A stretch of 64,000 nt of DNA from the NCBI RefSeq assembly GCF_014199915.1, contig NZ_JACHOO010000002.1, forward strand, positions 62,001-126,000. The letters are read 5' to 3'. This stretch comes from Prosthecomicrobium pneumaticum. GTDB lineage: Bacteria; Pseudomonadota; Alphaproteobacteria; Rhizobiales; Kaistiaceae. Below the pieces are notes generated by a model. That model did no database searches. It worked only from the letters and a program-made list of their open reading frames with translations, and was not told the DNA's origin. The translations under genes were made by a program, and so were the position numbers. Shown here piece after piece: positions 1 through 7,866 of the stretch. Position 1 is the stretch's first letter. Each line of letters starts with the position of its first letter.

Positions 1-68
1 TACCGGTCGACGGCCTCGAAGAGCGCCCGCCGGCGTGCGCCCGAATCCTCGTGTCCTTGCTTGTTCAT
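1..68 (-). CDS. Start of a probable anti-sigma factor gene (partial, runs off the window)
   Basis: Only the first 22 codons are present (begins MNKQGHEDSGARRR). The ATG overlaps the stop of the sigma factor gene in an ATGA arrangement, so translation is coupled to it. A gene in this position after an ECF sigma factor is usually its anti-sigma factor or a membrane sensor; that is inference from position, because no domain is visible in the fragment. The first residues are hydrophilic, so this is not a signal peptide start. Confidence 0.5.
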   Translation of the reverse strand, partial: MNKQGHEDSGARRRALFEAVDR

Positions 69-799
69 CCTCGTGCGCCCTTTTCGAACGCCTCCCCTTC
101 GGCCGCCTCTTCTTGTTCGATGATCTGCCGGACCCGTCGCCGGGCCCTGGCGAGCAGGGATTCATAGGCGTGCTCGCCGATCGCCATGACACTCGCCGCC
201 TCGGCCTGGGGCAGTTCCTGGAAATGGCTGAGCACGATCGCGATGCGCTGCCGGTCCGGCAGCCGGGCGAGCGCGGCGCGCACCCGCCGCACATCGTCGG
301 CGCGGATCATCTCCTGATCGGCGCGCGGCGCATCGTCTTCGAGCGTATCGTCGAGCCCGTCTATATCGATCTGCGGCCGCCGTCGGCGCAGCCGGTCGAT
401 GCAGAGCCGGTAGGCGACCTGATGCAGCCAGGTGGCGAGGCGGGCGTTCGGCTGCCAGGCCTCGGCCTGCTGCCAGAGCCGCACCAGCGCCTCCTGCACC
501 ACTTCCTCGGCCTCGGCGAGATCAGTGAGCGTCGCCGCCGCGAAGCGCGTCAGCCGCGGCGCCTCGATCGCCATCAGCCGGGCGAAGGCGCCGCGGTCGC
601 CGGCGGCGACCTCCTGCATCAGGGCGTGATCGGCCTCGATGGCCGCCCTGTTTCTCGATTCGTCGCTCTGCGCCAACGCCTCGCCCCGTGCCGGCCGCAC
701 CGCGTCCGGCGCGCTCCGCCGGGTCTCCGCCGGATGACGATAGCGCAATCGCTGCCCGTCGGCATCGGAACGCGCGGTCGCGCCGCGGATCATCGACAC
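65..799 (-). CDS. ECF-type RNA polymerase sigma factor
   Basis: A 244-residue sigma-70 family protein. Region 2 is visible at about residues 75-145 (AEEVVQEALVRLWQ, then a WLHQVAYRLCIDRLRRRR helix) and region 4 at about 170-230, with LPDRQRIAIVLSHFQELPQ and a helix-turn-helix ending in ARARRRVR. Regions 1 and 3 are absent, as in ECF factors. The N-terminal 60 residues are longer than usual and low in complexity. The start is a GTG four bases downstream of GGGAGGA; an ATG two codons later is an alternative. It begins 11 bases after the RND pump stop and overlaps the next gene by four bases, so adaptor, pump, sigma and anti-sigma look like one transcript. That order suggests the pump genes share an envelope-stress or compound-responsive control, which is inference. 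Confidence 0.88.
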   Translation of the reverse strand: MSMIRGATARSDADGQRLRYRHPAETRRSAPDAVRPARGEALAQSDESRNRAAIEADHALMQEVAAGDRGAFARLMAIEAPRLTRFAAATLTDLAEAEEVVQEALVRLWQQAEAWQPNARLATWLHQVAYRLCIDRLRRRRPQIDIDGLDDTLEDDAPRADQEMIRADDVRRVRAALARLPDRQRIAIVLSHFQELPQAEAASVMAIGEHAYESLLARARRRVRQIIEQEEAAEGEAFEKGARG

Positions 800-810
800 G
801 ATGTCCTCCC

Positions 811-3800
811 CTATTCGGCGGCGATGGGCAGCGGCATGCCGTCGCCCTCCTCCGCCGGCTTCGCGGGACGGGCGGTCTCGGCGGTCTCGCGCCGGCCTAG
901 GGCGCGCGCCGCGACGAGTTCGCGCTCGAGGCGCGCCTCTTCCGCAACGCGCGGCTTCGAGAAGCGGGCGAGGCCGAGGAAGACCACCGGCGTCAGGAAC
1001 AGCGTCGCGAGCGAGGCGAAGCCGAGACCGCCGATCATGATCCAGCCGAGCGCCGCGCGCGCCTCGGCGCCGGCGCCGCCGAAGATGATCAGGGGCAGGC
1101 CGCCGAGCACCGTTGCGATCATCGTCATCAATACCGGGCGCAGCCGGATCAGGCAGGCGTCGCGGATCGCGTCGCGCACCGAATGGCCCTCGTCGCGCAG
1201 CTGGTTGGCGAACTCGACGATCAGGATGCCGTTCTTCGCCATCAGCCCGACGAGCAGAACGAGGCCGATCTGGGTGTAGATGTTGAGCGAGCCGCCGACG
1301 AGCGCGATCGAATAGAGGCCCGCCGCGACGCCGAAGGGCACGGTGGCAAACAGGATCGCCGCCGCGACGAAGCTCTCGAACTGCGCCGCGAGCACGAGGA
1401 TGATGACGACGACGGCGAAGAGGAAGGTCTGCGCCACGCCGCTCGACGTCTCGTTGAGGGTCCGCGCCTCGCCCGTGAAGACGATGCCGAGCCCGGGCGA
1501 AAGCGTCTCGCCCGCGAGTTGCGTCGCGTGCGTCATCGCCGTGCCGAGGTCGACGCCGTCGGCGAGCGTCGCGGTGAGCGGCACCGCGCGCTTCTGCGAC
1601 TGGCGCGCCAGCGTCGGCGCGACCGCCTCCTCGGACACCGTGACGATCGAGGACAGCGGCACCATCACACCCGAAGCCGTGCGGATCTGCACGTTCTCGA
1701 GATCGGCCGGATCGTCGATCAGGCCGCGTGGCGCCTGCGCGATGATGTCGAACTTGTCGTCGCCGACATAATAGTCGCCGACATCCTTGCCATCGAGCAG
1801 GGTCGAAACCATCGTGCCGACATCGGCGAGCGAGATGCCGAGATCCTCGGCCCGCTCGCGGTCGATGTTGACCGAGAGCTGCGGCTGGTTCGGTTCGTAA
1901 TTGAGCTGGACCTGGGAGAACACCGGGTCGCGGCTCATCGCGGCGAGCAGCGCATCCGCCCCGGTCGCGATCTGGTCATAGGAATTGCCGGTCACGGCGA
2001 AGGTGAGGCCCTGACCGCCGCCGCGCAGGCCGAGGCTGTTCGACTGGCGGATCGAGGCGCGGACGCCCGGAATGCCGGCGAGGCGCCGGTTGAGCTCGGC
2101 GGCGATCTCCTGCTGCGAGCGGCTGCGCGTCTCCCATGGGGCGAGCGTCGCGATGACGAAGCCGCTGTTCGAGCTGCCGCGGCCGGCGACCGTCATCAGC
2201 GCGGTCGCCTCGCCCGACTTCAGGATCGGCTGCACCGCCTGTTCGACGAGCGCGAGCTGGCCTTGCGTATAATCGACGGTCGAGCCCTGCGGCGTCGACA
2301 CGACGATGAACAGCGAGCCGCGATCCTCGGGCGGGGTGATCTCGTTGGCGAGATTGGTGAAGACGAGCCACGCGCCGCCGGCGAACACGATGCTCGCGAC
2401 GACGACCACCGCCGGGGCGGCGAGCGCGGCGTCGAGCAACCGCTCATAGAGCCGGTAGCCGGCCCGGCCGATCCGGCCGAGGAAGCGCGTGAAGAGGTTC
2501 CCTGCTCCTTCCGCCCGCTCTTTCAGCATGCGCGAGGCGAGCATCGGCGCGAGCGTCAGGGCGACGAAGGCGGACAGGATCACCGAGAAGGCCATGACGA
2601 AGCCGAACTCGGAGAAGAGCCGGCCCGCCGTGCCCTGGAAGAACGAGATCGGGATGAACACCGCGGCGAGCGTCGCGGTGGTCGACAGCACGGCGAAGAA
2701 CACCTGGCGCGCGCCGAGCACGGCGGCGGCGCGCGGCCCGGCGCCCTCATGGCGCCGGCGCGCGATGTTTTCGAGCACCACGATGGCGTCGTCGACGACG
2801 AGGCCGGTGGCGAGCACGATGGCGAGAAGGGTCAGGATGTTGAGCGAGAAGCCCATCAGATACATCGCCGCGACCGTGCCGAGCAGCGAGACCGGCACGG
2901 TGACGGCCGGGATCAGCGTCGCCCGCAGCGAGCCGAGGAACAGGAAGATGACGGCGATGACGATCGCGATGGCGAGCACGAGGCTGCGCTCGACCTCGTG
3001 GAAGGCGCCGTTGATGAAGTCGGCGTCGTCGGAGGTGACGGAGATCTGTACGCCCTTCGGCATCGAGGCGTTGAGTTCCGCGATGGCGGCGCGGATGCCC
3101 TTCGAGATGTCGAGCGTGTTCGACTGCGCCTGGCGGATGATGCCGAGGCCGACGCCGGTGGCGCCGTTGATGCGCAGCGACGAGATCGTGTCGGCCGGTC
3201 CGTAGACCACATCGGCGACGTCGGAGACGCGCGTCGTGCCCTTGATGCGGATCGCCGCGATCTCTTCGGGCGTCTTCGCGCTCGCATCGGCGCGCACCAG
3301 CAGCGACCGGTCGCGGTCGGCGAGCGATCCGGCCGGCACGTCGAGCGAGACGGTGCCGAGCGCGTTCTGCAGGTCGACGACGGTCAGCCCGTGCGCGGCG
3401 AGCTTCATCGGGTCGATATAGATCGAGATGCGCGGCTGGCGGTCGCCGTTGACGTCCACCTCGGCGACGCCGTCGACCGAGGTCAGCCGGTCGACGATCT
3501 GATCGTCGACGAGCCGGGTGAGTTCCTCGATCGGCATGCCGGGCGCGGTGACGGCGAGCCGCATGATCGCGTCGCCGTCGGAATCCGCCTTGACGATGGT
3601 CGGCGGATCGGCGTCGTCGGGCAGGTTGCGCGTCACATTGCCGACCGCGTCGCGCAGGTCGCTCGCCGCGACGTTGATGTCGACGGAATCGCGGAACTGC
3701 ACGGTGACGCGGCTGCGGCCCGCCTGCGAGGTCGAGGCGATGTCGCTCCAGCCGGAGACGCCGGCCGCCGCCGCCTCGATCACCGCGGTGATCTCCTTGT

Positions 3801-4074
3801 CGACCGTCTCCGGCGTCGCGCCGTCATAGGTCGTGTTGATGGTGACGACCGGCTGGTCGACATTCGGCAGTTCGCGGATCTCGACCGAGCCGATCGCGGC
3901 GAGACCGGCGACGACGATCAGCAGATTGGCGACGATCGCGAGTACCGGCCGGCGGACGGACAGCGCCGAGATGCCGCCGAAGCCGCCGCCACCCGCCGCC
4001 TCGAGCTTCTCGTCGGGCGTCGTCTGGCCTTCCGGCGCGTCCTTGCCGGTCTCGGAACGGGATTTGTGCGCCAT
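811..4074 (-). CDS. RND efflux pump, inner-membrane permease subunit (AcrB/MexB family)
   Basis: A 1087-residue resistance-nodulation-division transporter that exports compounds from the periplasm or inner membrane through a tripartite channel, driven by protons. The first membrane segment (RRPVLAIVANLLIVVAG) starts near residue 41. A large periplasmic loop follows, then a cluster of helices with GLVVDDAIVVLENI, whose paired aspartates in TM4 are the usual proton relay. A second periplasmic loop and a second helix cluster complete the 12-helix plan, and length is normal for the family. An extra hydrophilic N-terminal tail of about 40 residues is longer than in AcrB. The ATG overlaps the adaptor stop by one base (TGATG). 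No outer-membrane TolC-like gene is adjacent, so the pump must borrow one encoded elsewhere. Confidence 0.95.
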   Translation of the reverse strand: MAHKSRSETGKDAPEGQTTPDEKLEAAGGGGFGGISALSVRRPVLAIVANLLIVVAGLAAIGSVEIRELPNVDQPVVTINTTYDGATPETVDKEITAVIEAAAAGVSGWSDIASTSQAGRSRVTVQFRDSVDINVAASDLRDAVGNVTRNLPDDADPPTIVKADSDGDAIMRLAVTAPGMPIEELTRLVDDQIVDRLTSVDGVAEVDVNGDRQPRISIYIDPMKLAAHGLTVVDLQNALGTVSLDVPAGSLADRDRSLLVRADASAKTPEEIAAIRIKGTTRVSDVADVVYGPADTISSLRINGATGVGLGIIRQAQSNTLDISKGIRAAIAELNASMPKGVQISVTSDDADFINGAFHEVERSLVLAIAIVIAVIFLFLGSLRATLIPAVTVPVSLLGTVAAMYLMGFSLNILTLLAIVLATGLVVDDAIVVLENIARRRHEGAGPRAAAVLGARQVFFAVLSTTATLAAVFIPISFFQGTAGRLFSEFGFVMAFSVILSAFVALTLAPMLASRMLKERAEGAGNLFTRFLGRIGRAGYRLYERLLDAALAAPAVVVVASIVFAGGAWLVFTNLANEITPPEDRGSLFIVVSTPQGSTVDYTQGQLALVEQAVQPILKSGEATALMTVAGRGSSNSGFVIATLAPWETRSRSQQEIAAELNRRLAGIPGVRASIRQSNSLGLRGGGQGLTFAVTGNSYDQIATGADALLAAMSRDPVFSQVQLNYEPNQPQLSVNIDRERAEDLGISLADVGTMVSTLLDGKDVGDYYVGDDKFDIIAQAPRGLIDDPADLENVQIRTASGVMVPLSSIVTVSEEAVAPTLARQSQKRAVPLTATLADGVDLGTAMTHATQLAGETLSPGLGIVFTGEARTLNETSSGVAQTFLFAVVVIILVLAAQFESFVAAAILFATVPFGVAAGLYSIALVGGSLNIYTQIGLVLLVGLMAKNGILIVEFANQLRDEGHSVRDAIRDACLIRLRPVLMTMIATVLGGLPLIIFGGAGAEARAALGWIMIGGLGFASLATLFLTPVVFLGLARFSKPRVAEEARLERELVAARALGRRETAETARPAKPAEEGDGMPLPIAAE

Positions 4075-5216
4075 CAGCCGCGCTCCCCGGCCGCCGCGGT
4101 CGTCTCGGGCGCCGCACCGGCGAGCGCGATCTTCGCGCCTTCCCGCAGGCGCTGCACGCCTTCGACCGCGATCGGATCACCGGCCGCGATCTCGCCCTCG
4201 ACGAGCACCTGGCCGCTCTCGCGCCGCGTGATCGTGACGGCGGCGCGCTTCACGGTGTCGCCGTCGACCTTCCAGACATAGGAGCCGCCCTTGTCCCATT
4301 GGATGGCGGCAGAGGGCACGGCGAGCCTCTGCTCCTGCGGGAAGTCGAGCGCAACCGTCACCGCCGCGCCGGGCTTGATGCCCGCCGCCTCGGCGTCCTC
4401 GACGTCGAGCGTCGCCTCGAGCTTCAGCGTGCGCGCGGTCGGGTCGATGCGGCTGTCGATCGCCGAGAGCCGGCCGTCGATCGGCTGGGCGGATCCCTCG
4501 CCGGTCGCCTGAAGGCTCTGGCCGAGCGTCACCCGGCCGGCGAAGCGCTCCGGCACGACGAAGGAGACCTTCATCGTCGAGACGTCGTCGAGCGTGGTGA
4601 TCAGCGTCGTCGGCGTGACGAGGGCGCCGATCGCGAGATCGGAAAGGCCGACGACGCCGTCATAGGGCGCCGCGATGGTCCGCCGCGACAGGGCGATCTG
4701 CGCCGAGCGCAGGTCGATCGCCGCCCGGTCGGCGCCCGAGCGCGCATCCGACAGCGCGACGTCGGTGATGTTGTTGCTCTGCTGCAGCCGCTCGGCCCGG
4801 GCGAGCGCATCCTGCGCGTCCTTGAGGGCGATGCGGGCCCGGTCGACCTCGACGACCTGATCGGCATCGTCGAGCTCGACCAGCGTCTCGCCCGCCGTCA
4901 CCCGGTCGCCCGCCTTGAAGTGGACGGCCGAGACGGTTGCCGTGACCTGCGGATAAATGCCGATCGAGCGGGCGACGGCCACCGTGCCGATCGCCCGCAC
5001 CGAATCGGAGAACGGCGTGGTGGCGACCGGCTGGGCGACGACGAGGATCGGGCCGGTCGCGAAACCGCGCCCGCCGCCCCGTCCGCCGCGCGCCGGCTGC
5101 GACGAATCGGCGACCTCGACGCCGAGGAGGGTCGCCCTCTTCGTCCAGGCATACCAACCGCCCGCGACCAGAGCGAGCACGACGAGGGAGAGAGCAATCT
5201 GCTTCCAGGCGGACAT
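4074..5216 (-). CDS. RND efflux periplasmic adaptor (membrane fusion protein)
   Basis: A 380-residue adaptor linking the RND pump to an outer-membrane channel. It has an N-terminal membrane anchor (residues 5-24), a lipoyl/barrel-sandwich half near residues 85-120 (VSAVHFKAGDRVTAGETLVELDD), a coiled hairpin rich in A, D and R at about 120-175, the second lipoyl half (TIAAPYDGVVG) and a C-terminal beta-barrel and membrane-proximal domain. The anchor lacks a lipobox cysteine, so it is not a lipoprotein. A Gly/Arg stretch (RGGRGGGRG, about residues 43-51) separates the anchor from the folded part. It is first in the operon, translationally coupled to the pump, and divergent from the Rrf2-type regulator at 5408, with 191 bases between. 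Confidence 0.93.
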   Translation of the reverse strand: MSAWKQIALSLVVLALVAGGWYAWTKRATLLGVEVADSSQPARGGRGGGRGFATGPILVVAQPVATTPFSDSVRAIGTVAVARSIGIYPQVTATVSAVHFKAGDRVTAGETLVELDDADQVVEVDRARIALKDAQDALARAERLQQSNNITDVALSDARSGADRAAIDLRSAQIALSRRTIAAPYDGVVGLSDLAIGALVTPTTLITTLDDVSTMKVSFVVPERFAGRVTLGQSLQATGEGSAQPIDGRLSAIDSRIDPTARTLKLEATLDVEDAEAAGIKPGAAVTVALDFPQEQRLAVPSAAIQWDKGGSYVWKVDGDTVKRAAVTITRRESGQVLVEGEIAAGDPIAVEGVQRLREGAKIALAGAAPETTAAAGERG

Positions 5217-5407
5217 GAGACCTTCCGTGGTGGCGACCGGACTCCTTCAACGCAGGGCGGCGCATGATCCGTCGCGGCCTCTTACCGCAGTGCAAACACC
5301 CCCGCGCGGCGTCCTCGTGCCGGCCCGGCGCGCCGCCGGATGGTTGAATTGGCGCAGCCGAGCGCTTACACAAGGCCAGCAGGAACCGGAAGGAACCGGA
5401 AAAGCCG

Positions 5408-5896
5408 ATGCGCCTGACCCAGCAGACCAGCTATTCGATCCGTGTGCTGATCTATTGCGCGACGAATCCCGGCCGCAACAGCCGCATCCGCGACATTGCC
5501 GCGACCTATGCGATCTCCGAGCTGCACCTCTTCAAGATCATGCACGTCCTGGTGGAGCAGGGCTATATCGAGACGGTTCGCGGCCGCAATGGCGGCATCC
5601 GGCTCGCCCGGCCCGCCTCCGACATCACGATCGGCGAGGTGGTGCGCGCCACCGAGAGCAATTTCCATCTCGTCGACTGCTTCGACGATGCGCACCGCGA
5701 CTGCCCGCTCGTCAGCGCCTGCGGCTTCAACCGCGTGCTCGACGAGGCGCTCAAGGCCTTCTTTGCGGTGCTCGACAGCTATTCGATCGCCGACATCGCC
5801 GCCAATCGCGGCGCGCTGCGCTCGCTGCTCGACATCGAGAGCCAGACCATCCATCCGCTGCTCGAGGCGAGCTTCGCGCCGACCAGCCGGCAGTGA
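5408..5896 (+). CDS. rirA: Iron-responsive Rrf2-family repressor RirA
   Basis: A 162-residue Rrf2 regulator. The N-terminal winged helix-turn-helix (MRLTQQTSYSIRVLIYCA, then a recognition region ending VRGRNGGIRLARP) is followed by three cysteines at 91, 99 and 105. This C-X7-C-X5-C spacing is that of RirA, which senses iron through an Fe-S cluster and represses iron-uptake genes in rhizobia; NsrR has a tighter spacing. Context agrees: two TGA-N9-TCA iron boxes lie in this region, in front of the tonB operon (5929) and of the siderophore-receptor operon (11716). I see no such box in front of rirA itself. A perfect 10-base tandem duplication (5381-5400) sits where the ribosome-binding site is expected. 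IscR or NsrR are the alternatives but fit less well. Confidence 0.85.
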   Translation: MRLTQQTSYSIRVLIYCATNPGRNSRIRDIAATYAISELHLFKIMHVLVEQGYIETVRGRNGGIRLARPASDITIGEVVRATESNFHLVDCFDDAHRDCPLVSACGFNRVLDEALKAFFAVLDSYSIADIAANRGALRSLLDIESQTIHPLLEASFAPTSRQ

Positions 5897-5928
5897 GGCC
5901 GCGGGCGGCGACGCCCGAAGTTAAATAT

Positions 5929-5943
5929 TGACTTCGGCGCTCA
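5929..5943 (+). promoter_or_regulatory. RirA iron box (TGA-N9-TCA) in front of the tonB operon
   Basis: The sequence TGActtcggcgcTCA matches the TGA-N9-TCA iron-responsive operator bound by RirA in rhizobia. It lies 33 bases after the rirA stop and 54 bases before the ATG at 5997, next to an AT-rich stretch (ttaaatattg) that could be part of a promoter. Confidence 0.65.
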
Positions 5944-5996
5944 TCTTTTCCTAGCTGACGGCGGCGAACGATCGCCTCGCAGCAAAGGGTAGCGCC

Positions 5997-6446
5997 ATGC
6001 CGGTCCGGCAATTCTCTTCCCGTGCCTTTCGCGCCGCGGTTCTCGGCGCCGCGCTCGCCGGCTTCGGCGCGGCGCCGGCTCTCGCCGAGGATGCGCCGAA
6101 GCGGATCGGCGTCGAGCTCAACGCGGTCGCGGCGACCGACAAGGCCTGCCGGCTGAGCTTCCTGGTCGAGAACGATCTCGACGTCGCGATCGACGATCTG
6201 GCCCTCGAGCTCGTGCTCTTCGACAAGGATGGCCGCGTCGACCGCTTCGTCGTCGTGCGCACCGGCCGGCTGCCGCTCGCCAAGCGGCGGGTGAAGCAGT
6301 TCGACGTGCCCGAGGTGAAGTGCGATTCGATCGGCAGCGTGCTCGTCAACGACGTGTCGGAATGCACCGGCCCCGGGCTCGACGCCACGGTCTGCCTCGA
6401 TCGGCTCGCCATCTCCTCCCGCGCCGCGATCGGCTTCTCGAGCTGA
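5997..6446 (+). CDS. Small exported protein of unknown function, tonB-linked
   Basis: A 149-residue protein I cannot assign to a named family. The N-terminus carries a signal peptide (RxF start, hydrophobic AAVLGAALAGFGAAPALA, cleavage near residue 30). The mature part has a beta-rich look (RIGVELNAVAATDKACRLSFLVEN, ELVLFDKDGRVDRF) and four cysteines that could form two periplasmic disulphides (near residues 50, 109, 122 and 132). It ends 10 bases before tonB and shares the iron box at 5929, so it is probably induced by iron starvation and acts in the periplasm with the TonB system. The role is inference only. Confidence 0.75.
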   Translation: MPVRQFSSRAFRAAVLGAALAGFGAAPALAEDAPKRIGVELNAVAATDKACRLSFLVENDLDVAIDDLALELVLFDKDGRVDRFVVVRTGRLPLAKRRVKQFDVPEVKCDSIGSVLVNDVSECTGPGLDATVCLDRLAISSRAAIGFSS

Positions 6447-6456
6447 CACGGGCGCG

Positions 6457-7866
6457 ATGAGCGAGCGCTCCCTCAGAAGGACGACCTTCGTCACGGCGCT
6501 CGGCCTCTCCGTCGCCGCGCACGCGGCGGTATTCACCTGGGAGTGGCCCGAGGACCGCATCGCGGAGGCGGGTTCGGGCAGCGGCGCCCCCGTCGAGGGC
6601 TCGATCGAGGCGGTGCTCGGCACGGCGATCCCGGTCGAGGCCGTCGATGCCGATGCCGTCGAGGCGACCGCGCAACCCGTGCCCTCCGAGGCGCGGCCTG
6701 TCGAGACGACGGAAACGGAGCCGCTCGAGGCGACGTCGCCGCCTGTCGCCGAGGCGGCCCGCCCCGTCGAGGTCGCTGAGGCGGAGCCGGCGACGACGCC
6801 GGCTCTCGATCCGATTGAGCAGGACACGCCCCCGCCGCCCGCACAGGTCGCCGAAACGCCGCCCCTCGATCGCCCCGCCGAAGCCGCCCAGCCGTCGGCC
6901 CCGCAGGAACTCGCCGCGCTGACGCCGGAGGCGGCGACCGAGGCTCCGCGCAGCGCCGAGGCGCCGGCGCCGGCGGAGGAATTCGACCTCCCCGCCGTCG
7001 AGACCGAGACGGACGGCCTAGCGGAGCCGCAGGCCGAAACCGTCGATCCGGCCGCCGCCACGCCCCTGGCGCCCCCGACCGCCGCCGTCGAGGCGGGCCC
7101 GGTCGAGACGCGATCGGCCGCCGCGCCAACCCGCGCCGTCGAGGCCGAACCGGTCGAGACGGCTCCCCCCGCAACCGAGCCCGACCGGCCGACCCTCGCA
7201 GAAGCACGCCCGGTCGAAGCCGAGCCCGCCGAGGCGCTTCCGGTCGAGACGGCGGAAACGCCCGCGCCCCGCCCCCTCGATGCGCCGGAGGTCGCCGAGG
7301 TGGAGCCGGTCGCGCCCGAGGCGGTGGAGGTCACCGAGGCCGAGCCGGACGAGCCGCCACCCGTGCCGATCGCCAAGCCGGAGGTCGTCGCCGCGGCCGA
7401 GCCCGAGCGGCCCCGGCCGCCGCGGACCGAACGCACCGAGCGGCGCGAGCCGCCGGCGAAGAGCCGTCCGGCCGCCGCCGGCAATGCCGAAGCGGACTCG
7501 CGCGCCGGCGCGAGCCGCTCACAGAGCCGGCAGGCGACCGGCGAAGGGCTCGGCCCCGCCGCGGTCGCGGGCGCCGGCGATGCGTCGCTGTCGGACTATC
7601 GCGGCAAGGTGCGGGCGAAGCTCCGCCGGACGCTGCGCTATCCGCGCTCGGAGGCGCGCCGCGGCAATGTCGGCGCCGCCCAGGTCGTGTTCACGATCGC
7701 GTCCGATGGTTCGGTGCGCAGCGTCCGCCTCGCCCACAGCTCCGGCAACAGCGTGCTCGACGACGCCGCGCTCGACAGCGTGCATCGCGCCGCCCCCTTC
7801 CCCTCTCTGCCGGGCGGTGCCGGTTCCCTCGAGATCGCGGCACCGATCCGTTTCACGGCCCGCTAG
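6457..7866 (+). CDS. tonB: TonB energy-transducing protein with a very long Pro/Glu/Ala spacer
   Basis: A 469-residue TonB. It has a cytoplasmic start, one membrane segment (TTFVTALGLSVAAHAAVFTW, residues 8-27), then about 320 residues rich in Pro, Glu, Ala and Val with recurring ARPVE and EAEPVE units, and a C-terminal TonB domain from about residue 375 (SDYRGKVRAKLRRTLRYP ... IRFTAR). TonB carries proton-motive energy from ExbB/ExbD to outer-membrane receptors such as the one at 9472-11694. The spacer is much longer than in E. coli TonB (about 240 residues in total). No exbB or exbD is adjacent. The stop codon shares the palindrome CTAG with the stop of the convergent transporter gene. Confidence 0.9.
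   Translation: MSERSLRRTTFVTALGLSVAAHAAVFTWEWPEDRIAEAGSGSGAPVEGSIEAVLGTAIPVEAVDADAVEATAQPVPSEARPVETTETEPLEATSPPVAEAARPVEVAEAEPATTPALDPIEQDTPPPPAQVAETPPLDRPAEAAQPSAPQELAALTPEAATEAPRSAEAPAPAEEFDLPAVETETDGLAEPQAETVDPAAATPLAPPTAAVEAGPVETRSAAAPTRAVEAEPVETAPPATEPDRPTLAEARPVEAEPAEALPVETAETPAPRPLDAPEVAEVEPVAPEAVEVTEAEPDEPPPVPIAKPEVVAAAEPERPRPPRTERTERREPPAKSRPAAAGNAEADSRAGASRSQSRQATGEGLGPAAVAGAGDASLSDYRGKVRAKLRRTLRYPRSEARRGNVGAAQVVFTIASDGSVRSVRLAHSSGNSVLDDAALDSVHRAAPFPSLPGGAGSLEIAAPIRFTAR

Noticed and set aside
1183-4281. Very long open frame on the plus strand opposite the RND pump and adaptor
   Set aside because: Composition is Arg/Asp/Glu/His-rich without domains; it is a GC-bias shadow of the two real genes. 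The same applies to long frames opposite the cyclase (21607-23334), GGDEF-EAL gene (34095-35876), aminotransferase (30675-32033) and iolC (57013-59109).
5381-5400. 10-base tandem duplication before rirA as regulatory element
   Set aside because: AGGAACCGGA twice, just before the start codon; probably a duplicated ribosome-binding region, with no sign of operator symmetry.
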